A DNA stretch of 64,000 nucleotides from Welwitschia mirabilis (Eukaryota > Gnetophyta > Gnetopsida > Welwitschiales), in assembly GCA_051453625.1 (NCBI GenBank), contig JBOZIK010000001.1, positions 151,784,099 through 151,848,098 on the forward strand, written 5' to 3'. This document shows, in pieces, positions 1-13,155 of the stretch; the stretch's first letter is position 1, and each line of letters opens with the position of its first letter. The notes beneath the pieces were generated by a model. It had not been told where the DNA came from. It saw nothing but the letters and a program-made list of their open reading frames with translations, and ran no database searches. The position numbers and the translations under genes were made by a program.

Positions 1-660
1 AGAACAAATGTGATGAAGAAAATAATGTCATCAAAAACAAAGTAATATTAGTAGCACAAGGTTACAAAAGAATCAAACGCGTTGATGTAGGTAGAACATT
101 TTCTCTAGTTGCAAGGCTTGATAGCATTAGAATGTTTTTATCTTTTCCAGTCTTAATAACATTAAAGTATATCAAATGGATGTAAAGAGTGATTTTTTAA
201 ATGGAACTCTAAATGAAGAAGTGTATGTAGAATAGCCGCAACGGTTTGTAGATCCTCATAAATCTAATCATGTTTATAGACTTAATAGAGCTTTATATGA
301 TTTAAAGAAATTTCCAAGAGGTTGGTATAAAAAGTTGGCCACATTTCTAAATGGTAATGGTTATATTTATGGAATAGTAGATAAGACTTTATTTGTTAAG
401 AATTTGAAAAAGAATTTTTTCATTATACAAATTTATGTGAATGATATCATATTTGGTACTTCTAATAAATGTTTATCTAAAGATTTTTTAAATATCATTA
501 CAACACATTTTATGATGAGCATGCTTAGTGAAGCAAAAATGTTTTTTGAATTAAATATTAATTAAATAAGGAATAGAATTTTTATCTCCTAATCTAAATA
601 TGCAGAAGATTTAATCAGATATTTTATATTATAAGATGATAAAACAACTAACACGCTAAT
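1..660 (+). pseudogene. Ty1/copia reverse transcriptase remnant
   Basis: This is the RT domain of a Ty1/copia polyprotein, which copies element RNA into cDNA in cytoplasmic particles. The reading runs through several frames and is cut by the window start. Visible blocks in order are VILVAQGYKR, FSLVARLDSIRM, the strand with the first catalytic Asp near 176-200, NGTLNEEVYVE followed by a stop where Gln is usual, HVYRLNRALYDLKKFPRGWY, and YVNDIIFGTSNK near 433-470. The family active site is YVDD; here the first Asp is Asn, so the enzyme would be inactive. The longest open piece is 335-565. Block order and wording resemble Sirevirus (Opie/SIRE-like) pol. The RNase H domain follows on the same strand. 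Seen: motifs and breaks. Inferred: Sirevirus lineage. Confidence 0.9.
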
Positions 661-879
661 ATTAACATCTTATAAAGTTAGTTTGGATGAGAATGAAAAA
701 TTAGTAGATCAGAAGATTTATAGGAGTATGATTGAAATTTTAATATATTTGATTGCAAGTAGAGATGATATCATGTTTAGTATTGATGTGTGTGAAAGAT
801 TTCAAACCAACTAAAGGAATCACACTTACAAGTAATAAAAAAATAATTAGATATATAAAAGGCACATGTGATTATGGTT

Positions 880-1365
880 GGTGATACCTAATTAAGACAT
901 CTTTTAAACTTGCATGATTCAGTGATGTATATTTGGCTGGACATAAGGATGATAAAAAGAGCATAAGTGGTAATTATTTTCTATTAGAATCATGCTTAGT
1001 AGGATGGGCAAGTAACAAGAAAAATTCAATCTCTATTTCAATAGAAGAATAAGAGTATATTATAACAGGGAGTTGTTGTGCTTACCTCCTTTGGATGAAG
1101 AAAATGCTAAAGGACTTTGGTATAGGTTTTGAATAGGTTTCTATTTTATAATAATATAAATCTAATAAATATTCTTAAAAACCCTATTTAGCACTTAATA
1201 ATTAAACATATTAAACTAATACATCATTTTTTAAGACATCAAGTTAAAAAAGGAAATATTACTATGAATTTTTTTAGTATAAATCATTAACTTGTAGATA
1301 TCTTTATTAAAATACTAAGTTTTGATAATTTTATTCATCTTCAAAATGAACTAGGGGTCTTCTTT
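880..1365 (+). pseudogene. Ty1/copia RNase H remnant
   Basis: This is the C-terminal RNase H domain of the same copia polyprotein, which removes the RNA template during reverse transcription. Readable pieces are FSDVYLAGHKDDKKSISG (usually a D-A-D-[FY]-A-G motif), LVGWASNKKNSISISIEE followed by a stop and EYI, GSCCAYLLWMKK, and near the end DIFIKILSFDNFIHLQNELG, the usual last block of copia pol. The Asp-Ala-Asp stretch is damaged and there are several frameshifts. It lies about 220 bases after the RT remnant, as expected, and is followed by the extra ORF at 1709. Confidence 0.88.
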
Positions 1366-1708
1366 GTATTCTCTAGTTGACTATAAGGTAGTCAACTAGA
1401 TCTATGATTTGATTGATCAGAAGTGATCAATTAACTAACCTAAAATCTGAGTTGCTTGGACCCTAATATTACTATGATCTATGTCTTGATGGGATAACTG
1501 AATTTTAAACTAGTCAACTAGACATAGAGGTTATAGTTAAGAAGATTCATTGGTGAACCTAATTTCTTTATCAAAATCAACCTAATTAACATTATTTTTA
1601 AAAGCAAGTGAAGTAACCCTTTTCATTATTTTCTAATCACTTGTCTTCTTGAGATCTAGTATTTCTCTTAATTTTTTTTTATTTCCAAGATTCCACCAAG
1701 TGGTTGAA

Positions 1709-2490
1709 ATGGCTAAGAGACCCTTCAAAAGAAGGACAAAGAACCTTGCTAATAGAGATGCTCACTTTTTCTACTAGGGCATATATGATGAAGATTTAGA
1801 GATGTTTTAGGAGAAGTTTGAGAAGAAGCCAGTATGCCAAGAAAGATCTATTACTACTTTAGAGCTTAGGAAACTCAGAGATGTAATCCAAATCTTGAAA
1901 GATCTAGATCTATCATATTTTATTGATGTATTACATCTTATTTACTCTTTTCTTATTATGATGTTTTATTATAATACTTCTTACAATGCTGACACTGGAA
2001 CCCTTGAAATCCTCATTATGGGGAATAGGATAAAGGTGACTGCAAATTTTATTGTGGCCATTACTAATCTTCCAATAAGATACTATGAGGACCTTTGGCC
2101 TCTTTATTACTCCATGGATAATAAAGTAGAGATTACAAGGAAGCTTTATGATAAGTTTCACAGCTGAAAGCATACTATTTCTACTTCTTTGCTTACGCTT
2201 AAGTACAGGTTTCTTCACTTATTATTTATCTATAATTTCTTACCCTTTGTAGGTCATTAAGATGAGGCCTATAACTATAGGTCCCATTTTATGTAATTGG
2301 TAGAAATAAGGCACTTCATTAATGCCCCTTCCATTATACTAGAAAATATGGTTTCTCAGTTGGAGTATCACAGAACTAAGGTTCTACCCTACTCTGTGCT
2401 GAATGGAAATGTTTGTTGTCATTATAAAATCTCATTTTACCCAAAGCATAAAATCCTTCATCCCTTATTATATATTAGGTATTAAATATT
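1709..2490 (+). pseudogene. Third ORF: putative plant transposon protein domain
   Basis: A broken ORF starts at ATG 1709 (MAKRPFKRRTKN), with stops near 1777 and 1808, then reads through 1895-2167 and, after a frame change, 2297-2485. Pieces such as MMFYYNTSYNADTGTLEILI, MGNRIKVTANFIVAITNLP, then LPFVGH followed by a stop and DEA, and FINAPSIILENM resemble in order the domain catalogued as putative plant transposon protein (Pfam PF20167-like, recalled and not searched). That domain usually has FYANL, a G-[IV]-L-x-S-x-V-x-G strand, then ILPRKGHRDE and a closing LILRHM helix. Its place between copia RNase H and the 3' LTR is where Sireviruses carry an additional (env-like) ORF. Function is unknown. 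A lysine-rich tail follows near 2664-2760. Confidence 0.6.
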
Positions 2491-2825
2491 ATCTCACATG
2501 TATATCTTTACTAGATCCAAAAATTCCTCTAAATCTTCTTCTCTCAAGTAAGTCTCACCAAAAGAGATTATTTCATAACTAAGATAGATTAACTCTCATA
2601 CTAGGCACATGAAAGAAGCTCTAACTATAGCTAGGTATGAGATTGATGATACTTTAGAAAAAGTTGGAAGCTCAACATGGAAGAAAACCAAAGAAGAAAA
2701 ATAAGAAGAAGATTCTAAAAAATAATCATAAGAGAAGAATTCAGAGGAATCTAACTAAATCACTTTTTCTATGCTTATGTTTTTCTTTCATGCTTATGTT
2801 TCTTTTCTTGTTTATTATTAATGTT

Positions 2826-2837
2826 AAAAGGGGAGAA
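2826..2837 (+). other. Purine tract downstream of third ORF
   Basis: A run of purines (aaaaggggagaa) lies about 400 bases before the 3' LTR. Sireviruses are known for several polypurine-tract-like motifs in this stretch. A second, decayed candidate next to the LTR is caaaggatgat near 3222-3232. Confidence 0.4.
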
Positions 2838-3234
2838 TTAGTTAGTTTTTTATGTTGCTCTCAGTTGTATCTGCTCTTAATAACACTCTTCATTATACTA
2901 TTCATCTTTTAGTAATAGAAATGCACTTGTTTTTATGCTCTATAGTTTATGTCTCAAATTTTTCAATGCACATCTATTTTCACTATAAACTCTAATTGCT
3001 AGTATATCTTATGGTTATGTAATAATTCATGATTAAAATATTATCTATCATTTATATTTTAGCACTTTAAATTATTTTTAAATTTGGTATAATTTGGGAA
3101 CTTCCAAAATATCTTATTGATATTAAATGTTTAATATTTTTGTAAAAGTTGATAGGAATTTTATGAGGGGCAGTTTTCTCAAATATTATCTTCTCAACTA
3201 AGTAAAATTTTCCATCAATGTCAAAGGATGATAT

Positions 3235-4627
3235 TATTGAATTTTTTATTTGCCAATTGATGTTAAGCTAATGTTTTTTATGTGGTGAAATTTATTGTAT
3301 CTTGTGTAGGAAATATTGATCACTTACAGGTCAGAAGCTAAAGTATTTTATATCACATTTTGATCCTGAAATCTATCAAGTTTTGATATCCTCTTAAGGG
3401 GTCAATAAAACTTCTAAGGGTTTAACCACATCTAAATCGAATATAGAGAAGTGAACTAAATTTAGAAAGATCGATTAGACATTTGAGGGATCAAATAGTC
3501 CTATAAACCTGTGCACCAGTACTTCTGAATTGATCGTCAATGGGTCGATCAGACATCTAAAGGGTAGACTAGATCTAAGTGTTGTGCATCTAATATTTCT
3601 TAGTCAATTATTAAGGGGTTGACTAGACAAATGTGGAATTGACCAAATCTATGAAACTAAGAATCAATACTTCACATCTGATTAGTAAGGGGTCAACTAG
3701 GTTCCTGAAGGATTTAAGTAGACTTGGAGAAGAAAAACTATGATGGATTATATCTTGATCAAGTGGGTAACTAGATAGATATGCAAGCGACTAGATGGAA
3801 GGTCAATCAGATCCTGAGGAATCTACCAAACATGGAGCTGTAACAAACTGCATCAACCAAAAGAATACAAGGGCAACTGATTTAAGTGATGAAACTAGGT
3901 GGAGTTGACCAAATGTTTGATAGATCAACTTGTTGTAATAGAAACTCAAATTTTATATTTGTTATGTATCCATTTTATGGTCGTTGAAAGATCTTTTCAC
4001 TTATTAAAAATCCTAAAGCTCTTCCATTATATATTACCAAGAGTTAAATCATTGTTACACCTTTTACCAAAGTTTTGAATTTTTTGGAATTGTCATTGTA
4101 CTCATTTTGACATCTCATTATTCACTAAAGACAAATTAAAAACTAGGTATCTTTGCATACAAGATCAGATCTATGAAACCCCTTGTTTTTAGATTGTACC
4201 ATCTTTAGAAAAAGTCTTTAATACCATTCTTGAGCTGAAGATCAAGTGATGCCTATTCTTTTGAGCATACTATCATTACTACTACACTTTGATGTAAAAG
4301 GTTAAGACTGAGCCTTCAGAAAAGGTTTATGTGTAAATGTTATAAGTAAACCTACAATACCTGGAAGAGATTAAAGAAGATCTAGATCAGGCTTGGATAG
4401 AAGCCAATAGTCAAGAATAGAGTAGGGGGTTTTCCTGAATTATTATAAATATTATTTACTTTTGATTGGTATTTCTTTGTTTTCTATTACTTTATTTTTC
4501 AAAATAGTTTTAGTTTTATTACATAAGTTTTTAGTGCTTCATTTGAATTAAGGTTAATATTATAAGTTATTTGAATATTTTTAGATTCCTATTCAACCTG
4601 TCCTCCTCTAGGGCTCTCAATCCTACA
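3235..4627 (+). repeat. 3' LTR of Sirevirus-like copia element
   Basis: This is a non-coding 1.4 kb segment after the copia pol and third ORF. The start is placed at the base after a decayed polypurine tract; expected TG is now TA. The end is placed at cctaca after the CT-rich stretch tcctcctctagggctct near 4601-4618, typical of the Sirevirus LTR 3' end. From about 3395 to 3930 it carries many degenerate copies of a motif like ggtcgactaga. A truncated relative lies reversed at 62021-63032, sharing the repeats, the promoter region and the CT-rich end. The 5' LTR is outside the window. Confidence 0.65.
4022..4036 (+). promoter_or_regulatory. Candidate LTR TATA box
   Basis: The sequence ccattatatattacc matches the place of ccattataaatagc in the reversed relative (complement of 62674-62687), so it is probably the decayed LTR promoter. 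Confidence 0.4.
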
Positions 4628-7600
4628 AAGAGAAATTGTGAATATTTTCTTTTCACAATGGATAAATGCATAATTGAATCTCCCATATTAACCTAAATAA
4701 AATTTTATTATGTAGCAAGTGTTCCCATATCAAAGTAAATTATTATGAAATTATAATCCACTTTTAATATCCTTCATTTGTTACGTGGATAAAAAGAAAA
4801 ACAGACTCTACTTAGTAATATAAAATAAATTTATTGAACTAAAGATTATAAGAGTGTTTAAATAAGAAATTTAAAATATTTAATTCTTTAAATCACATGA
4901 AACTCTAGAAGAGAAATTTAGATCAAGGAAATTATTAGTTTGAGCTATATAAATGAGCTACTAGGACCTTTGTTTAAAATCATAAATGTGTTAAAAAGAT
5001 TTATTAAAAATCTAGCTAACTTTAGAATAATAAACTAAATTACAAGTTGAAATTTGACTTGTTCATCTATGGTTATCTAGCTAGTTAACAAAAAAAGTCG
5101 TTAATAGAATTTTATAAATCATGGATGGAAGTAAAATTGTTCATCATATATCTAAGTATAAAATCTACATGAACTATCATATGTTGTTTCCAATTTAGGG
5201 ACCAAGGAAATCAACCTATTCTTAATAAGCCTTAATTACTTTCTTTATAATTATAATGAAAATAAGAGTAAAGATCATATAATACTAATTAAGGGATGTC
5301 TCTAGTCATGTAAAATCTCATGCTAGCATGTAATATCTTTAAAACATATGGAAAATAGATAACTTATCAAAGATCCAAATTGTCCTATTGGTTACTAAGA
5401 AGAAAGCTGGCCTAACATGTAATATATTTAAAAAATGGTATGTAATTACTCCCTAATGTATTCTCCCTGTACAAGATGATTCAAAGTCTTTTTGTTATAT
5501 TCTCAGATGATTTTGTTAGAAACATGGATGAAATAAATAAGAGAACATGGAGGAAATCATTCACATGGTTGATAATGACTAAATAATTCCAATTTATTGA
5601 GGGTTATGAAATACAAGTAATAAAATGATGTTTATAGATTATTATCTATTAACACATCAATTCATCATTAATATGACATATCAAGTTATATAATTAATTA
5701 TCATATAATAATAGTTTCACATCCATAATGGACTTCATATTTAGAGTCATTAACATGTAAAGTTTCAATTGTTTTCTAAGAAAGATGAATGGAATAGAGT
5801 AGACCTTCTCTTCATGCTACTAATAAAATGAATTTATTAGACTAAAACTAAGAATATTAAGCATAAGTTATTTTTTTAAAAATGAAAATAGTTACTATAG
5901 AAATTCCTACTCAGTTGTATAAGTTATAAGAAAGTAATTAAGTTATAGAATGTATGAAAGTTTCCATTATTACTCTTGATTTTATTATAAAGAGAAAGAT
6001 GCAAAATGTGAAAGAAAGAGTGTGGATTCTGGGTACATTAATCTAGGGAATGCCCTAACATTTTTGATTGTATAAACATCTCAAAGGATGTGAATATCAT
6101 ATTAAAACTATATGCTTACCAAAGAAATGATGTAAGCCCATTTATTTAATGGAGAAATACTATATTATGAATGGAAACATATCTAAGTTGAAGGATATAT
6201 ATTTTGTTCTTTTAATCCATCTTTGAAATAACATGAAATTTTATGTTTTCTATTTTCATTTTTTAAGATTAAATGCTCAAATGAAATAACATGCATTTTT
6301 ATGTTTTTTATTGTTTATTTATAAGATTTAATGCTCATATGAACTTCCATCAAAATAGAACCCTAAAGCATTTCATTTTTAGACATCCTTTAAATTTTTT
6401 AAAATTATGAAGAGAGATATGATATAATGTACTAAATGATAGATGGTGAAATATTCAAAATCCTCTTCTTATTAAATAAACAAAATCATATCTACTCATG
6501 TTATATTTTAATCTATAATACTAGGAAATTGCATTGGAAGTATAAGAAAAAATATAATAGTAATTGAAGAAAACAATTTTCCCTATCCTAGCATGAAATA
6601 GATTAAGGAATTTTTTACCTACTTTATAGGAAAACAACCTAAGAACTTGAAGAGTAACTCTTAGACTCTAAAAGTAGCCTCATTAAAGAAGAAATGTCTT
6701 CTTAAATAGAACTCAGAAACTAAACCAAAGTAGGAAAAAAAGTCCTAGAAAGTATTCAAATTTGTTAAATAACCTAATGGAAACTAGCTTTGATAATTTG
6801 ATTAATTCTAATAAAAATGTTAACAATTAGAAACTTTAATTAGAAATAAAAATAGTTAATACAACATGAGGAAAGAATTAGGTTTTTAAGCCTTGAATGA
6901 TTTATTAACTTTGTGAAGAAACCTACAATCAAGAAAATTATACTTTTTTAATATAGAAAAAGATTTAATTCTAGTAAAGGATGCACTTATACCAAATTCT
7001 AAATAATCTATGAATTTTAATAATTTAAATTCTTATGTTAATAGGGAGGAAATATTTTGCATTTATAAATTGATTCACTTCTAATTATGTAACACTATCT
7101 AATAAGAAACAACAGGGTAATATCATGGAATTAATGTCTTTGTATGAAGAGGATACTAGAGTTATTCATAGGAATTTCTAGCATATAATACCTTATCTAC
7201 TCTTTGTTATTAGATTGATTAATTATTGGTGACTCATGATGATAAAGCATCCAACCTATAAATTGTAGATGCTTATATTTATTTTTTTCCACTTTATGAA
7301 TTTGATTTTAACTTGTTCTTACTTATACTTAAGTTTGGAGTCTAGTATTATTTCATACATTTTTTTAATTTGTTATTTTAGATCTTAAATATGAAAGGAA
7401 TATTAGATTAGAATTTTTTTCACATTTTTGATAATAATTTAAGAATAATTTAGTTATTGATAATAATATAAAGATAAGTAATAATTATAATTATTACTAC
7501 AAAAAAGGTTATTATCAAATAATTTTTCAAATGATGTAAAAAAGTAGCCTATGAAAAATACTAAATAAAAATCTAAGACATTAATTTGGAATATATACAA

Positions 7601-9739
7601 TGGTGTTTTTAAACTTGATGTCACTTTAACTCTTCCCTAAATGACATACAATGTAAGTCTTAAAAGAAGATAAATCCTTTGTTACTTTTACAAGTTCTAA
7701 CCTTTCTTGAAAAATTTCTTAATACTATTTTAAGAATTAATGAGAAAATGTATAATTTATTTTCTAATATTATTCTTACATTTTTTGTTTAGCTCATGTA
7801 AGTGTTAAAGCACATTTTAAAATATCATAGGAAATCTTAAATTAACTACTTAAAAGGAGCTTAAAACTATCTTTTAGTAAACTATATATTTATTAAGAAT
7901 TAAGAATTAAAATACATTTATTAAGAACTTTAAATAATAAATTATATTAATGAGATATTCAAGTAAATAGTAATATGAAATATAAGCTATGTCCATTTTT
8001 TCATTATATCTTTCTAATAAATATTTAAAATCATTATTATTGTTAGTACTATTACTACTTCTTAAAACTTACTTTTCTTTACATATTCTAGTTTTTGAAG
8101 AAATTTAATTACTATTAATTTAAATAAAATAAATAAATATTGATTCTAATTTAATTTGATCATAAATAAAAATTTCAAATAAAAGGTTTATAGATGAGCT
8201 TTAAAGAATTATAAATTATTATTTAAAACCATATTCTATTCCTACAAACAAAATGAAATCATATAACTAAGCTTAGACTTTGTAAAGGAATGCTATCTTC
8301 AAGCTTTCTCTAAAATTATTTATTCAATTCCCTAATAATAATTTTAGACTTATGATGGTTTTATCATGTATTTTAATTCTTTTACATTTTTTAAGACATT
8401 AATATGTTAATACATAATCTTAAAACTTTTTAATTAAAACTTATCCTCTTTGTAACTTATTTAAATAGAACTTTGACTCTTGATCTACATCATAAAGATT
8501 TCCCACTAATCTTTCTCAAAAGAATGGAAAATGTAAATAAAGACATCTAAAACCTTAAAAGCCATTATGAATAAAAGATCGATAATGTTGATGCTTAATA
8601 AGTAAAGCAACTACATAATGTTGTAATATAGATCATTATGATAAGATTTAGAAAATTAATAATTCTATAAAATAACAAAAAATATTATTACATATTGATA
8701 ACTTCAAATTATAAAAAATAATATTAAAAATAATGTTTTATATTGATTTGTGATGAAAACTTGAGGAAGGAATATAACTTTCTCAATAGTCACTTAAAAG
8801 ATATAACTTCCTTTCATTAATTTGACGTTTTCCATTTTAAACCACCTTTTTCATACTTTATATCAAGATATTTATTTATCTTATTTTAATCATAACATCT
8901 TTCATATTGTGGTCATCATTAAGAAACCTTGCTAACTTTTAAAAATAAACAATTGTATTCTTTCAATAAGGATGTCATAATTCTACAAAACTAGCATAGA
9001 CTATAACTAATGTGGAAAAAAATATAATATTAACAAAACTTAACATACTTTTCATTATACATGAAGTACACAAAAACTATATCTAAATATAAAGATGATG
9101 TTCTTACTACATTTTCCACATCAATGCATGTTTAATAAATACTATTAAATTAAAATATAATATATTTAGTATTATTCAGTCATTAATATTATAATAAAAT
9201 AAATGTTATAACATCTATACTAAAAACACTTTTAAAAAATCTTTGTGTTCTCTTTATACATCAATGCATGATATATTTTTTAAACACAGTTTGCATTATG
9301 TTGAATATATTTTATAGTCTCTTAATGTCAGGACTTTGGAATATAATTTTAAAATTTGATGGTTTAATTCTATGGCAACGAACATATAATAAGTTAAAAA
9401 GAAGTTTAATAAAATTCTTCTCCAAAAGATCTTGTATAGAAAGTACAAGATCACAATGACTATTCATACGATTTGACTTATTTTATGAAGATAATGATTA
9501 TAAGCATGCTTAATGAAAATATCTAGAAAATTTTATTTTAATAAGAAAAAAACCAAGTTGCACTTGTTAAGCTTACATTTAGGAGTATGTCTATTTCAAT
9601 GATTTTCAAATATTTTTATTATCATCATATTATAATCATAATATAGTAAACCCAAATTAAAAGTAAAATATTATCCTTATTACACAAGGGGAATATGAAA
9701 GATATTATAGCCCCAAAGTTTAGTTACTAAATAATGAAA
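4628..9739. other. AT-rich stretch without recognisable genes
   Basis: I see no protein domain, RNA gene or clear repeat boundary here. Short open frames are scattered and low-complexity. The stretch is probably old, unrecognisable repeat sequence. Confidence 0.5.
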
Positions 9740-11943
9740 TGGAAAAGATACATCTTTTAGTGAAATCACTTACATCATCAGAGATAGTTACAAAAACATT
9801 ATTGATATTGTTTTAATTATCAAGATAAAATAGTTGATTTAGCTTAAAATCTCTAATTGATTTAGAGAACTTTATTTAGTTTTTTGTTATTTTGCATCAA
9901 AAGGTAATTTCTTCTATAATCATTTTGGAATACATGGTGAATTTCTTTTATTCATTTAAAGACAAAATTCAAACATTTTAGATCAACTAAATATTTTTAT
10001 ATGTGATGATTTCAATGTCACAATTGATAAAGAAAAAGTTAAGATGTTGAAATGGAAGCAAGTTAATAGTTGAATGGATGATTATACCAATGATCATGCA
10101 TTTTTAATATACATAACATGAATAATTTGATTTAAGAAAAAAATTGTTTCTTTCATTATGCTAGAATATGGATCTTCTTATTATTAATCATACAAAAAAA
10201 TTTCTACATTCTAAATTTTTCCAATTTTATAAAGCCATAAAGAAAATTCTCACATCGATTTTCCTTTGTGATTTAGGTTTTTAAATTTTATAATGTATTA
10301 ATTAAAGCTAAAATTTCATTATTATAGGTAGCTTGAAAACTTACAAAGGTAAAAATTTTAAGATCCATCCAAGAAAAACAAAAAATTTGAAAAATAGATA
10401 TGATAATGAAGTGTAGAAGTGTTGAATAATAAACATTCATAATGGAGATTTTTTTTAAAACTTCTTTTATAGTTTTCAAAGAAGTAGATAGAAATTGAAA
10501 AAGGAAAGTACTAAAAACAGTTTGAGAAAGAATGCAAGAATGTCAAATTATATATATAAATGCAAATGGATAATTAGAAATATGTAGTAGTAAAAGCTTA
10601 CAAGATATTAATTCAAAATAAGAAGCATGTATTTACAAAAGAAAAAAATATTAATGTGTCAAAATAATTAGAAATGAGCCAAAACTATTCTAATAGTTAT
10701 AAGAATCATGAGAATAAGATGTCCAAAGTTTCATTTAAGGAAATTAATACTTCTTTAAAAATATTTTAATTTTAAGAAAATAGAAAATTATAGACCCTTT
10801 TCTTATGCTAGAATAAAAATAACATTTGATGAAGTTGAAAAAGATATTTAGAGATATAGTACTAGTAATAAAATGGATAGGTTTGAGGTTTATGTAAAGT
10901 TTCTTAATTGGAAAGGAATTTCTATCTACTAAGTAACATAGAATAAAAATTAAATAAGAGTCTTTGTGAAGGTTAAACAAAAAAAGAAAAACTACCAAAG
11001 CTATGATTCCCTTTAAAATATGTAATACAGTATATTTAAATAATTATAGACTTACTATTATCAACAATGTAGTTTCTAAGACTTTGAAAACTATATTAAA
11101 ATATGAGTTTTCAAGTGGGTAGAAGAAAACAAAATAATAGAAATTTCATATGAAGGATTTCATAAAAATCATTCTGCCATTTATTACTTAGTCACTCTTT
11201 ATTATTTCTTGGATTCTGCAAAGAAACCTAAAAATAGTATCTTCCTCTAGTTTATTAATTTCTCAAAGGCTTATAATTTATTAATGTAAGGACATATATG
11301 ATATGTCTATTTAATATAGAAATTCTTACAAATATTTTTTTTTTTGCCTTCAAAATGCATCATATAAAGAAATTATTACTATATTTAATAATGTTAATTT
11401 AAAATTAAATTTTCAAATTTGAGTGAAACTAGAGTGTAATAAGGATGTCCTATTTCTATTATAAGGATGTCCTTTTTATTCTATCCTATTTAAATGTTTA
11501 TTGATGAATTATGAAAATGGATGAAAATAGATCACCTTATTAAAATATGTGATTTTCTAGCAAATGTTCTCCTTTACTTAGGATCAATTTTAACATTATT
11601 TAGATTTGAGAATATATTATAATAAAAATAAAATCATGTATTATTGAAGTAAAAACAAAGATTAAAATGTCATCTTAGTAGTAAACTAGTATAATTAGTT
11701 TTCTTTAAAAAACCTTGCATTTTTATTGCTCCAAAACTTATAAACATGATTGATGTATGCATAAAAGAATTTTAGGTACAATGAAGGATTTTGTCCCCTT
11801 ATATAACTAATGTAGAAAATTAAGCATTAGCTTTTAAAAGTTCATAACTAACTCTTTCAAAGAATTATCAATCTAGTTATCTTATATGGAGTGCTAATAA
11901 GAGGATTAGGTATTTAAATACTTTTTAAAAATAAACTATAGAT
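9740..11943 (+). pseudogene. LINE-like endonuclease/reverse transcriptase remnant
   Basis: This is a dead non-LTR retrotransposon. An endonuclease (APE-type) block is readable near 9964-10110: LDQLNIFICDDFNVTIDKEK, then WKQVNS, a stop and MDDYTNDHAFLI; the family motif is GDFN. The RT is readable near 11040-11330: NYRLTIINNVVSKTLKTILK, then WVEENKIIEISYEGFHKNHS and FINFSKAYN. Family RTs have an Asp where this motif has its first Asn, and another at its end. A weaker block after 11430 resembles the GCP[IL]SP region, followed by NKNKIMYY near 11625. The connecting 10270-11040 part is unreadable. The motif style differs from usual plant L1 (FKVDFEKAYD). It stops where gypsy element D begins, suggesting D inserted next to or into it. 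Clade assignment is uncertain. Confidence 0.65.
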
Positions 11944-13155
11944 TGTTGTGATGTTAATTTATGCAATCTTGAAGTCATTTAGGTAAATCTAAAAATCAAA
12001 TTACTTGTAGAAAAACACATGCTAGTATATATGGTAGTTCATTTAAATGTTGTATTTCTAATAAAGGCACTAGGCTCAGAGTTAGAGAATCGATTTTCAA
12101 AGGTACTTTTAGTCTTTTTATCTTTTAATAACTGAAAGTAAATAACAAGGTAAAATATAATTCAAAGTAAATGAAGATGAAATGCAAATGGAAGTGGAAT
12201 GGATTCTATTGAATCCTAATTATCTTGTCATAAGAACTAGCTTCTCTATAATTCAAACCAATTGGAACTATGAGATATATCAAATATAATATGGAATAAA
12301 ATGTGGAAGGAATTGAAATAATAATGCAAACCTAAACTAATAGAATCAACCTTGATAAAGGTTGCCCTTATGTTCTAAATAAATTATAGAACTATTAATT
12401 CAACTATAATAAACTTAAACCATAACAACATAAACATAATTAAATTAAAAAGAGTATTTGAATTGATCATAGAACTTTACATCTACTTATAGTAAAGTAG
12501 TAGCACATTAATGGAGAATACTTAGCCTAACACTAAGGGAACTCCTATCTATATCTACTATATAAAATTATTGTCCTTCAATCTTTTGTCACAGGCATAT
12601 CGAGTATAAAAAATAGAAACTGAAGTGAAGGAGAAAAAGGGTATTTATAGTTTTACATTGAAGTTCTAGAAGCTCAACCATAGAAGTTAGAAAAGAATCC
12701 TAATAGCCCAAATGGATTCCATGACCTTATTAAAAAGATAATTCTTTCTAACCATAGATAAAGAGTTATTGCCTTAACTATCATGGGGAAAATAGATGGG
12801 ATATCACTCTATGTTAAAAGTACTCCAACAGCTATATAATCCACTGTCAACCCCATAGCTTCTATCCATGTTAACATTGCTATCATTCTACCTATCATGG
12901 GAATGACGTAGGGGATGACAGGCTTTCTTATCTCTAATATCAAAGGTAAATCAGTCTTTAACATAGTCCATTCTTCTTCTAAAGTATAAAGTATTAGAAT
13001 ATGCCTTAGAAGCCTCTGAATATGCTAAGGTTACATGTTCTAATGATCATCTTGTTTGTTCTTCCTAATAATTAGTATTAATCTAAACCTATATAAATGT
13101 ACTACAAAAGTACTTAAACTACACCATTATATTCCTATAAATTGACATCATAACA
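11944..13155 (-). repeat. Element D 3' LTR
   Basis: About 1.2 kb and homologous to 19837-21717 in the same orientation. Shared stretches include 12095-12260 with 20615-20770 and 12500-12660 with 21050-21210. On the minus strand it begins TGTTATGATGTC and ends near CACAACA, comparable to the element C LTR ends. Confidence 0.85.
12640..12650 (-). promoter_or_regulatory. TATA box in D 3' LTR
   Basis: On the minus strand it reads CTATAAATACC and is conserved in the other LTR at 21197-21207. This is the likely R-region promoter of the element. Confidence 0.6.

Noticed and set aside
2664-2912. Membrane protein with a basic N-terminus
   Set aside because: It lies in the spacer before the copia 3' LTR and spans a purine tract; the hydrophobic part is T-rich non-coding sequence.
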